This document shows, in pieces, positions 57,082 through 64,000 of a DNA stretch of 64,000 bases; the first letter of the stretch is position 1, and each line of letters begins with the position of its first letter. The notes below the pieces were generated by a model. It was not told where the DNA came from and ran no database searches. It worked only from the letters and a program-made list of their open reading frames with translations. Origin of the DNA: Thalassotalea eurytherma (GTDB taxonomy: Bacteria > Pseudomonadota > Gammaproteobacteria > Enterobacterales > Alteromonadaceae); NCBI RefSeq assembly GCF_030161415.1, contig NZ_BSSU01000001.1, positions 124,001 through 188,000 of the forward strand. Reading direction: 5' to 3'. A program made the translations under genes and the position numbers.

Positions 57082-58635
57082 ATGGCAACGTTAAAGACTC
57101 TCGAAGTATCGCAAGCAGAAATGGCAACAGAATATCTTAAGAAAATCTTATTAGCACCAGTATACGATATTGCTATTGAGTCGCCTTTAACGCCATGTGA
57201 TAAAATTTCAGCGCGGCTAGGTAATGGTAATCAGGTCTTCTTAAAACGTGAAGACCAACAGCCAGTGCACTCGTTTAAGTTACGCGGGGCATATACCAAG
57301 CTCTCAAATTTACCTGCTAGCCAACGAGACAAAGGTGTTGTTGCTGCCTCAGCAGGAAATCATGCCCAAGGTTTAGCGTTAGCGGCCCATAAACTTGGTG
57401 TAACAGCAACCATTTGTATGCCAATCACCACGCCAGATATTAAAGTTGATAACGTGAGGCGCTTAGGAGCAGATGTTCGGCTAATCGGTAAAAGCTTTAA
57501 CGATGCGCAATCGGCTTCAATTGACATAGCGTCTAACGAGCATAAAACCTTAGTACATCCTTTTGATGATCCAGATGTTATCGCTGGCCAAGGGACTGTC
57601 GCTAAAGAGTTATTGCAACAAAATCATCAGCTTGATGCGGTTTTTATACCTGTTGGCGGTGGTGGATTGTTAGCCGGCATGGCGGTTTATTTAAAACAAT
57701 TACGTCCTGATATTAAAATTATCGGTGTTGAAGCGGAAGATTCGGCATGTTTGAAAGCCGCGCTTGAAAAGGGTGAACCGACAGATTTAGAACAGGTTGG
57801 CTTATTTGCTGATGGTGTGGCTGTTAAGCGAATCGGTCAGCACACGTTTGATGTTATCAAACAATATTGTGACGACGTGATCACCGTAACCACTGATGAA
57901 ATCTGTGCGGCTATTAAAGAAGTCTTCGAGCAAACGCGTGTAATTGCTGAGCCGGCAGGCGCTTTATCGTTAGCGGGTATCAATAAATATTGCCAAACCA
58001 GCCAAGGTAATGAGCAACTTGCTGGTATTTTATCAGGTGCCAATATGAATTTTCACAGCCTACGTTATGTTTCAGAGCGCTGTGAATTAGGAGAGCAAAA
58101 AGAAGCGGTGTTTGCCGTTACCATTCCTGAAGAAAAAGGCAGTTTTAAACGTTTCTGTCAGTCGCTTGGCTCTAAAGTGATCACTGAATTTAACTATCGA
58201 TTCGTTGGTAAAGAGCAGGCAGATGTCTTTGTTGGTGTAAAAATTGGCGGCACTCAAGAACGCAAGGCGTTGTGCCAGAAATTAAACGAACAAGGTTTTG
58301 TCGCTATCGATCTTACTGATAACGAACTAGCTAAGTTACATGTGCGGTATATGGTTGGTGGCCCTAACCCTAATTCAGCGCAAGAACGATTATTTAGGTT
58401 TGAGTTCCCAGAAGCGCCAGGTGCATTAGAAACCTTTTTGGAAACACTTGGTGAGCTTTGGAACATTACCCTGTTCCATTACCGTAACCACGGTGCAGCC
58501 TATGGTCAGGTATTAGCGGGTTTTGAAGTAGATAATGATGAGCAGTTAGCTTTTTTTAGACACTTAAAAGCGTTGGGTTACAAATGGCAGGAAGAAAGTC
58601 AAAATCCAGCTTTTAAAGCGTTTTTAAGTAAATAA
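57082..58635 (+). CDS. ilvA: Threonine deaminase, biosynthetic
   Basis: PLP enzyme making 2-oxobutanoate from threonine, the entry step to isoleucine. 517 residues: the PLP lysine is K66 (HSFKLRGAYTK), the glycine loop is GGGGLLAGM, and two C-terminal ACT-like regulatory domains (about 335-510) bind Ile and Val, so it is the feedback-inhibited form. It starts 3 bases after ilvD and closes the ilvGMEDA operon. Confidence 0.97.
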   Translation: MATLKTLEVSQAEMATEYLKKILLAPVYDIAIESPLTPCDKISARLGNGNQVFLKREDQQPVHSFKLRGAYTKLSNLPASQRDKGVVAASAGNHAQGLALAAHKLGVTATICMPITTPDIKVDNVRRLGADVRLIGKSFNDAQSASIDIASNEHKTLVHPFDDPDVIAGQGTVAKELLQQNHQLDAVFIPVGGGGLLAGMAVYLKQLRPDIKIIGVEAEDSACLKAALEKGEPTDLEQVGLFADGVAVKRIGQHTFDVIKQYCDDVITVTTDEICAAIKEVFEQTRVIAEPAGALSLAGINKYCQTSQGNEQLAGILSGANMNFHSLRYVSERCELGEQKEAVFAVTIPEEKGSFKRFCQSLGSKVITEFNYRFVGKEQADVFVGVKIGGTQERKALCQKLNEQGFVAIDLTDNELAKLHVRYMVGGPNPNSAQERLFRFEFPEAPGALETFLETLGELWNITLFHYRNHGAAYGQVLAGFEVDNDEQLAFFRHLKALGYKWQEESQNPAFKAFLSK

Positions 58636-58640
58636 TACGC

Positions 58641-58679
58641 AGGGGCAACGTCATGAATACCTTGCCCCTACTTTATCTT
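58641..58679 (+). terminator. Probable terminator of ilvGMEDA
   Basis: An AGGGGCAA / TTGCCCCT 8-bp perfect stem, 13-base loop, followed by an imperfect T-rich stretch (actttatctt), 5 bases after the ilvA stop. Confidence 0.65.
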
Positions 58680-58689
58680 AAACCCAAGG

Positions 58690-58947
58690 TTACTCGCCTT
58701 TATCAGCTAATTTAGCTTCAAGTTCGGCGATTTTCTTTTCAAGTTCGTTTAATTGTGTACGTGTTTTTAATAGTACTTGCGTTTGCACATCAAATTCTTC
58801 ACGAGACACAACATCAAGCTGAGATAATTTACGTTGAATAACGGTTTTTGTTTTGTCTTCAAAATCGTTAGCTAAGTTTTTCAACCCCGGAGGAATTGAC
58901 TCGGTAACTTGTTGGGCAATTTCTTCAATTTTCTTAGCGTTAATCAT
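58690..58947 (-). CDS. ubiK: Ubiquinone biosynthesis accessory factor UbiK
   Basis: An 85-residue helical protein (YqiC/BMFP family). Its N-terminal amphipathic helix INAKKIEEIAQQV and C-terminal coiled coil (LLKTRTQLNELEKKIAELEAKL) are diagnostic. UbiK helps assemble the soluble Ubi complex with UbiJ for aerobic ubiquinone synthesis. Two adjacent ATG codons exist; the second (58947) has the better RBS spacing (GGA 7 bases upstream). Confidence 0.92.
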   Translation of the reverse strand: MINAKKIEEIAQQVTESIPPGLKNLANDFEDKTKTVIQRKLSQLDVVSREEFDVQTQVLLKTRTQLNELEKKIAELEAKLADKGE

Positions 58948-59089
58948 CATTACGTCCTATTAGTTTCGTGTTGTTATTGTAATCTATTTTTATTTTTGCG
59001 GTAGATTTTTATGTCACTAAATGTTGTTTATGGTGTGCTTAATTACAAAAACAGGTAAAATTGCCCTTTTCTAAAAGAGGTAAAAAGCA

Positions 59090-61111
59090 TTGGCAATGAA
59101 ATTAAACCCAAGACAAGCAGAAGCAGTAAAATATGTTTCAGGTCCTTGTTTAGTCTTAGCGGGCGCAGGTAGCGGTAAAACCGGGGTTATTTGTCAAAAA
59201 ATTGCTTATCTCATTCAAAAATGTGGTTACAAAGCACGTAATATTGCTGCGGTAACCTTTACCAATAAAGCGGCACGTGAAATGAAAGAGCGTGTCAGCA
59301 ATATGTTAGGTAGAGATCTGACACGTGGCTTAACCGTGTCAACGTTCCACTCCCTTGGCCTAGATATTATCCGAAAAGAAATCAAAACCTTAGGTTATAA
59401 ACCTGGTTTTACGTTGTTTGACGATCAAGACACATTGGCTTTACTTAAAGAGCTAACGGCTGAAGAGCTTGATGGCGACAAAGACTTACTCAGTAAGCTG
59501 CAAATGATGATTTCTAATTGGAAGAATGATTTATTATTGCCCGATCAAGCGATTGAATACGCAAGTGATTCCGATACTCGTTTGTACGCCGAGTTTTATC
59601 AACGCTATCAAAAACACATGAAAGCATACAATGCGCTCGATTTTGATGATCTTATCCTTATTCCTACGCTACTGTTTAGAAACTTTGCTGATGTCAGAGA
59701 GCGCTGGCAAAACAAAATTCAATATATGTTGGTCGATGAATACCAAGATACTAATGCCAGCCAGTACGAGTTAGTCAAGCTTATCACTGGTGACAAGGGG
59801 TTGCTGACGGTTGTAGGTGACGATGACCAATCTATCTACTCTTGGCGTGGCGCAAAGCCGCAAAACCTAGTGTTATTAGGTAAAGATTACCCTAGCTTAA
59901 AATTGATTAAGCTAGAGCAAAATTATCGTTCTAGTGGCCGTATTTTAAAGTGCGCCAATATTCTGATCGCCAACAACCCACATGATTACGATAAAGCACT
60001 ATTTAGCGAGCTCGCCTATGGCGTAGAACTTAAAGTTGTAGAAACGAAAAACGAAGAGCATGAAGTAGAGCGTCTTGTCGGTGAACTTATCGGTCATCGC
60101 TTTATGAATAAAACGCAATATCGTGACTATGCGGTACTTTATCGTGGTAACCATCAATCGAGATTGCTTGAAAAAGCATTAATGACTAACCGTATTCCTT
60201 ATAAGATTAGCGGTGGTACGTCATTTTTCTCGCGTGCCGAAATTAAAGACATGATGGCGTATTTACGGGTGATCGTGAACCCAGATGATGACAATGCATT
60301 TTTGCGCATTGTTAATGTACCAAAGCGCGAAATTGGCCCTGCCACTTTAGAAAAGCTTGGTACTTATGCCAATATGCGCCAAATCAGTATGTTTGCAGCA
60401 AGCTTTGAATTGGGCTTAGAGCAGCACCTAACTGGGCGTGGTTTAGCACATGTACAAAAGTTTACTCGTTGGATAGTGGAAACTGCAGACAATGCCCAGC
60501 GCGGTGATACCTCTGCAGTATTGCGCGCCATGGTTAGAGAAATGAATTATGAAGATTATCTTTATGATTCATCAACCAGCGCCAAAGCCGCTGAAATGCG
60601 AATGAAAAACGTCACGCAGTTATTTAGTTGGGTAAATGACATGTTGGAAGGTACCGACATGGATGAGCCGATGACACTGGCTCAAGTGGTTACCCGATTA
60701 ACACTTCGTGACATGATGGAGCGCGGTGAAGAGGAAGAAAACGCGGACCAAGTGCAATTGATGACGCTGCATGCCTCTAAAGGTCTCGAGTTTCCATTTG
60801 TTTTTCTTATCGGCATGGAAGAAGGCTTATTACCTCATCAAACGAGTGTGGATGAAGGCAATGTTGAGGAAGAGCGTCGCCTTGCTTATGTAGGCATTAC
60901 ACGAGCACAAAGAGAGTTAATTTTTACTTATGCCAAAGAGCGTCGTCAATTTGGTGAGGTTGCGCGAACAGAGCCAAGCCGATTTTTACACGAATTGCCG
61001 CAAGATGATTTGATTTGGGAAAATACTCGCAAACCAAAATCTAGAGAAGAGACTCAGCAAACAGCCAAGGCCGGCGTGGCTAACCTAAGAGCGTTATTGA
61101 AAAACAAGTAA
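59090..61111 (+). CDS. rep: ATP-dependent DNA helicase Rep
   Basis: Superfamily 1A 3'-5' helicase that removes protein blocks ahead of the replication fork. 673 residues: Walker A AGAGSGKT (24-31), [40 protein letters not shown] and VGITRAQ. Without the UvrD-type C-terminal Tudor domain and with the Rep N-terminus [22 protein letters not shown], the Rep call is firm. The start may be TTG at 59090 (GAGG 9 bases upstream) or ATG at 59096, which matches Rep homologues better. Confidence 0.95.
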   Translation: MAMKLNPRQAEAVKYVSGPCLVLAGAGSGKTGVICQKIAYLIQKCGYKARNIAAVTFTNKAAREMKERVSNMLGRDLTRGLTVSTFHSLGLDIIRKEIKTLGYKPGFTLFDDQDTLALLKELTAEELDGDKDLLSKLQMMISNWKNDLLLPDQAIEYASDSDTRLYAEFYQRYQKHMKAYNALDFDDLILIPTLLFRNFADVRERWQNKIQYMLVDEYQDTNASQYELVKLITGDKGLLTVVGDDDQSIYSWRGAKPQNLVLLGKDYPSLKLIKLEQNYRSSGRILKCANILIANNPHDYDKALFSELAYGVELKVVETKNEEHEVERLVGELIGHRFMNKTQYRDYAVLYRGNHQSRLLEKALMTNRIPYKISGGTSFFSRAEIKDMMAYLRVIVNPDDDNAFLRIVNVPKREIGPATLEKLGTYANMRQISMFAASFELGLEQHLTGRGLAHVQKFTRWIVETADNAQRGDTSAVLRAMVREMNYEDYLYDSSTSAKAAEMRMKNVTQLFSWVNDMLEGTDMDEPMTLAQVVTRLTLRDMMERGEEEENADQVQLMTLHASKGLEFPFVFLIGMEEGLLPHQTSVDEGNVEEERRLAYVGITRAQRELIFTYAKERRQFGEVARTEPSRFLHELPQDDLIWENTRKPKSREETQQTAKAGVANLRALLKNK

Positions 61112-61139
61112 TGGCTAATAGCCATGAATGAAATGATTA

Positions 61140-61171
61140 AGCTAACGTTTCTTCGTTGGCTTTATATTTTT
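61140..61171 (+). terminator. Terminator of rep
   Basis: AGCTAACG pairs with CGTTGGCT (one G-U) around TTTCTT, followed by a T-rich tail, 28 bases after the stop. Confidence 0.75.
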
Positions 61172-61232
61172 GTTGACCCGACTATAACTTCACCCTTCAA
61201 GATTGTTGAGAACTAACTGCTGGAGGATGAAT

Positions 61233-61399
61233 ATGAATAAAGAAAGATGGGTAACTATTTTGAAGATGGCGGGTATTACCGAAGCACAAATGTTAGCTTG
61301 GCATCAGGCATTTGAAAAATAAGAGCCACAAGCACATCAATCATCTCTAGAGGACTTACAATTAGTTCAAGACGAGATTGAAAGATTCGCGCATTGTAA
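61233..61399 (+). pseudogene. Decayed small gene (MerR-associated TipAS-like short protein family)
   Basis: A well-placed Shine-Dalgarno (GGAGG) and ATG open a frame MNKERWVTILKMAGITEAQM that stops after 29 residues at TAA (61320-61322). The same frame continues beyond the stop with EPQAHQSSLEDL and DEIERF, matching from memory short proteins with a W-x9-E-x2-M-x2-WH-x-EFE core and a C-terminal EIERIR. Near 61383 one missing base explains the ending: shifting the frame gives IRAL and a stop at 61397-61399. So two lesions, a nonsense codon and a one-base deletion, are inferred. The 29-residue fragment could still be translated. Confidence 0.65.
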
Positions 61400-61464
61400 T
61401 CTTAACTTTATATGGTCCCGTTCAACGCTGATTGGGACCATTTACCACGTTATTTATTTTTCTA

Positions 61465-61842
61465 TTAAGCTAAAACACATTCACTCAATAGCTTATTGAA
61501 ACCAACAATGTCAAAGCTACCACTGATCTCAAAACCAACTTTACCTACGCTACTGATATACAGCTGAATTTCACAGTCTAAATCTAATGAGCCTGACGTC
61601 TCTATCGAGAAGGTTTGGATTTTACTGTATGGGATTGACGTATAATCGACTTTAGAGCCTGTAATACCCTGTACGTTTGCCGCAATCACGCGTTTATTGG
61701 TAAAAACTACTTGGTCACGAAAGGTTTTAAATACGGCAAAAATCGCTTCGCCGTCAATTAAAAAACGGTGAAAGTCCTCACGTGCTTTGTCGGTATCAAT
61801 AGGCTTTAGTTTAAAAATGTCTGAGCTGTTAAAGTCGATCAT
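61465..61842 (-). CDS. Bacterial PH-domain protein (PHb1/DUF1696-like)
   Basis: A 125-residue soluble protein matching the bacterial pleckstrin-homology fold: FLIDGEAIFAVFKTFRDQVVFTNKRVIAANVQGITGSKVDYTSIPYSKIQTFSIE is the hallmark strand order. Function unknown; these proteins form rings in crystal structures. It lies 70 bases after the CBS gene on the same strand, so it may be the last member of the DUF1538/PII/CBS group or an independent gene. Confidence 0.85.
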   Translation of the reverse strand: MIDFNSSDIFKLKPIDTDKAREDFHRFLIDGEAIFAVFKTFRDQVVFTNKRVIAANVQGITGSKVDYTSIPYSKIQTFSIETSGSLDLDCEIQLYISSVGKVGFEISGSFDIVGFNKLLSECVLA

Positions 61843-61912
61843 CGTATTTCCTTATAAAAATATGGGGTAAAGTAATACATACCCTGCCCCCTTTATTTGA
61901 AAATATCAATCA

Positions 61913-62317
61913 TTAATCAAGTGTGTCGAACATTGCCATAAGAAGTTGTTTATAACCAACTAAGCCGAGTAATTCTTCTGACTCAATAACAGGGGCGCAA
62001 GATAAACCAACTTGATCAAATAAACGCGCGCAGTAGCGAATATCTAATTCTGGCGCGATTGGAATAACAGGTTTAGTCATGACTTCGTAGATATTCACTC
62101 GTTCAGGTGCTTTGTCTTTAGCGAGCACCTTTTTAGCGATATCAGACAAGAGCAAAATACCATAGGCATCGTGTTGATCGCGTTTATTGACGATAACCAC
62201 ATCGCAATTGCTTTCTCGCATTGCATTAATTGCATCTTTTACTGTCGCAAGACCGTCTAACTTAATAAAGTTTTGGGTCATTACGTCTTTTGCTTTGATT
62301 GAAACTTTGTTACTCAC
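61913..62317 (-). CDS. Stand-alone CBS-domain-pair protein
   Basis: A 134-residue protein made of two CBS domains (about 8-65 and 72-132): KDVMTQNFIKLDGLATVKDAINAMRESNCDVVIVNKRD and IYEVMTKPVIPIAPELDIRYCARLFDQVGLSCAPVIE. CBS pairs bind adenosyl nucleotides and gate partner proteins. It overlaps the PII-like gene by 4 bases, so it is in the same operon and probably regulates the DUF1538 membrane proteins. Confidence 0.9.
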   Translation of the reverse strand: MSNKVSIKAKDVMTQNFIKLDGLATVKDAINAMRESNCDVVIVNKRDQHDAYGILLLSDIAKKVLAKDKAPERVNIYEVMTKPVIPIAPELDIRYCARLFDQVGLSCAPVIESEELLGLVGYKQLLMAMFDTLD

Positions 62318-62664
62318 AGCTCATTCTCCACCGTTGAGGTTAACTGACTAATTTGATGATTCACGCCAACGGCGTCTTCGACGTCTATTTGAAAGGCAAT
62401 ACCTGTGCCCGGCTTTTCATCAAATTCACCGACCTTGGCAATGGTTTCTAAAATATGTCGACTCAAGTGTTCCTCAACGAGAAACAGCAAAACGTCACGT
62501 TGTGTATCAAGTGATAAACCAAAAAACGTCTTAGGTTTTTCTAACCCTTCACCACGCGCATTATTAATAACCGTAGCACCGGTAGCACCAGCTTTTCTTG
62601 CTGCATGCATCACTGTATCGGTATTGCTATCGTCCGTAAAAACGATGATCATTTTAAAATGCAT
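62314..62664 (-). CDS. P-II-like signalling protein
   Basis: A 116-residue ferredoxin-like PII-family protein: KMIIVFTDDSNTDTVMHAARKAGATGATVINNARGEG at the N-terminus, a region in the T-loop position (about 40-55) without the usual uridylylation Tyr context, and KPGTGIAFQIDVEDAVGVNHQI near the end, where PII proteins bind nucleotide. It is not classical GlnB/GlnK. GGAG lies 7 bases before the ATG at 62664. Likely binds adenine nucleotides and controls the adjacent DUF1538 proteins. Confidence 0.87.
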   Translation of the reverse strand: MHFKMIIVFTDDSNTDTVMHAARKAGATGATVINNARGEGLEKPKTFFGLSLDTQRDVLLFLVEEHLSRHILETIAKVGEFDEKPGTGIAFQIDVEDAVGVNHQISQLTSTVENEL

Positions 62665-62707
62665 TCATTTTCTCCAATTAGCCTAACTTAGATAGGCATG
62701 TGTTTGA

Positions 62708-63496
62708 TTAGTTTTGTTTTTTAGCTCGCCACTCTGAGAGCTGGGCGTAGGCCATAACAGAAATAATCGGAAATAAACTTGCAAAAGCAATTAAGCCAAA
62801 GCCATCAATTAACGGGCTTCGCCCTGGAACCGTTTCAGCTAAACCAAGGCCTAATGCAGCAACTAAAGGTACCGTTACCGTCGATGTGGTAACACCACCG
62901 GAGTCATAAGCCAGTGGGATAATCATTTTGGGCGCAAACATTGTTTGGATCACCACCACAATATAGCCAACAATGATGTACCAATGTATTGGGTCGCCTA
63001 CGACAATGCGGTAACAGCCAAGGGAAATACCAATCGCTACACCAATGGCCACTGAAATACGTAGCCCCCAAACGCCAATGGCACCACCTGATACATCATT
63101 CGCTTTAATCGCTACTGAAATTAAAGAAGGCTCTGCAATCGTCGTACTAAAGCCAATTAACAAGGCAAAAATATAGACCCAAAAATAGTCTTGCCAATGT
63201 AGTGCAATATTTTTTACCGCTTCGCTACTATCGACACCGGCAATAAATGCAGGATCTGTTAATTGTTGCGCCATTAATTTCCCTAGCGGGAATAACGCCC
63301 ACTCAAGCCCTATTAGAAATAAGGATAGTCCAACAATAACCCATGCAAAACCTGCTAACACCTTAGCTAAGTTTGGAATAGGCTTGCGGATAATGGCAAA
63401 TTGAAAACCAAATAATATCGCAGCAATTGGCAATACATCGGTAATTGTCGTTAACAGGGTACTAATAAATTCACTCAGCATATCGATAATTGTCAT
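62708..63496 (-). CDS. DUF1538 integral membrane protein (second subunit)
   Basis: A 262-residue protein with about six to seven hydrophobic helices and the DUF1538 motifs [23 protein letters not shown] and [16 protein letters not shown], followed by [28 protein letters not shown]. It is clearly homologous to the neighbouring DUF1538 protein and overlaps it by 4 bases. Conserved polar residues within membrane segments suggest a transport or channel function, but none is known to me. Operon partner genes encode PII and CBS regulators. Confidence 0.88.
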   Translation of the reverse strand: MTIIDMLSEFISTLLTTITDVLPIAAILFGFQFAIIRKPIPNLAKVLAGFAWVIVGLSLFLIGLEWALFPLGKLMAQQLTDPAFIAGVDSSEAVKNIALHWQDYFWVYIFALLIGFSTTIAEPSLISVAIKANDVSGGAIGVWGLRISVAIGVAIGISLGCYRIVVGDPIHWYIIVGYIVVVIQTMFAPKMIIPLAYDSGGVTTSTVTVPLVAALGLGLAETVPGRSPLIDGFGLIAFASLFPIISVMAYAQLSEWRAKKQN

Positions 63497-64000
63497 AGCA
63501 TCACCATGCCGTACGCCATAACAAAAATCATTGGAGTGAGTGAAGCGAGCGCTATTAAACCAAACCCGTCTGTCATTGGGTTTCTACCAGAAATAGATGA
63601 GGCTAAACCGACACCTAATGCGGTAACTAGGGGGACTGTGATGGTTGAAGTTGTGACACCGCCCGAGTCGTATGCAATGCCTATGATTTCAATGGGGGCA
63701 AAAATGGTCATTACGACAACCATGATATAGCCACCGATAATGAGCCATTGAATAGGCCAACCTTTAATGATGCGCACAACACCGATTAAAATAGCTAACC
63801 CAACACTAAACGCTACGGTATATCGTAAGCCTGATGCATAGCCATTCATAGCTTCTTGAGTGGTGGCAATCATATTACCACTCGCGGCTACTTCAGCCGC
63901 TTCATCGGCGATGGCAATAAGTGCGGGCTCGGCAATGGTCGTACCAAACCCTAGCGAGAAGGCAAAAATCATCAGCCAAATGACACTGCCTTTTTTCGCA
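63493..64000 (-). CDS. DUF1538 integral membrane protein (first subunit), 5' end outside window
   Basis: C-terminal part of a second DUF1538 protein. The frame is open through base 64000 (KGSVIWL precedes the ATG at 63972), so the start lies beyond the window. It shows the same two motifs, [20 protein letters not shown] and [22 protein letters not shown], as the downstream paralogue. The overlap of 4 bases with that gene implies coupled translation and probably a hetero-oligomer. Confidence 0.87.
   Translation of the reverse strand, partial: AKKGSVIWLMIFAFSLGFGTTIAEPALIAIADEAAEVAASGNMIATTQEAMNGYASGLRYTVAFSVGLAILIGVVRIIKGWPIQWLIIGGYIMVVVMTIFAPIEIIGIAYDSGGVTTSTITVPLVTALGVGLASSISGRNPMTDGFGLIALASLTPMIFVMAYGMVML

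Noticed and set aside
61412-61443. ATGGTCCC/GGGACCAT hairpin as a terminator after the decayed gene.
   Set aside because: Perfect 8-bp stem, but only a very short T-run follows; could be a remnant of that gene's terminator, not assigned.

Overview
The window reads as a chromosomal segment of a marine gammaproteobacterium of the order Alteromonadales, most like Colwelliaceae (Colwellia or Thalassotalea). This is inferred from the AT-rich sequence, from several gene neighbourhoods shared with Escherichia coli and Vibrio (gppA-rhlB-trxA-rho, ubiD-fre, hemYXDC-cyaY-lptM-lysA-dapF-DUF484-yigB-uvrD, ilvC-ilvY-comM-ilvLGMEDA) and from the abundance of c-di-GMP genes. I see no tRNA, rRNA, CRISPR array, insertion sequence or prophage. 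Coding density is high and most genes are housekeeping.

Layout. 1-2265: 3' part of a membrane diguanylate cyclase, then hemB. 2269-7024: gppA and rhlB facing away from trxA and rho. 7086-10133: a periplasmic solute-binding protein, ubiD and fre. 10369-15842: two large exported serine peptidases, one a tandem HtrA-type lipoprotein and one an S9-family enzyme. 15918-20370: haem operon hemC-hemD-hemX-hemY and cyaY, read leftward. 20502-27675: lptM-lysA-dapF-DUF484-HAD-uvrD and a double-receiver GGDEF regulator, read rightward. 27701-36019: rarD, recQ, a small cytochrome c, selO and more GGDEF genes. 36233-41091: a DUF885 lipoprotein, a noncoding interval with a leftward c-di-GMP-I riboswitch, a TPR/degenerate-GGDEF protein and small unknowns. 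41302-44348: tesB, an MscS-type channel and an acyltransferase. 44349-45148: an 800-base noncoding gap, then proBA. 47654-58635: the complete isoleucine/valine locus, with an attenuator encoding an Ile/Val/Leu-rich leader peptide missed by length-limited gene calling. 58690-61111: ubiK and rep. 61233-61399: a decayed small gene. 61465-64000: a leftward set, DUF1538-DUF1538-PII-CBS-PH, whose first gene runs off the window.

How it fits together. Tetrapyrrole synthesis (hemB, hemC, hemD, hemX, hemY), ubiquinone synthesis (ubiD, ubiK) and an exported cytochrome c serve respiration. The ilv genes form one near-continuous biosynthetic locus with its own regulator (ilvY) and attenuator. Five GGDEF or GGDEF-like proteins, two with degraded active sites, lie in the same window as an orphan c-di-GMP riboswitch.

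The observations most worth following are: (1) the orphan riboswitch at about 38172-38254, which has a near-consensus promoter and a visible anti-aptamer but no conventional gene downstream; (2) the DUF1538/PII/CBS membrane system at the right edge; (3) the tandem HtrA lipoprotein, whose layout matches eukaryotic Nma111/Deg7 proteins. All family assignments come from reading the sequence; no database search was run.
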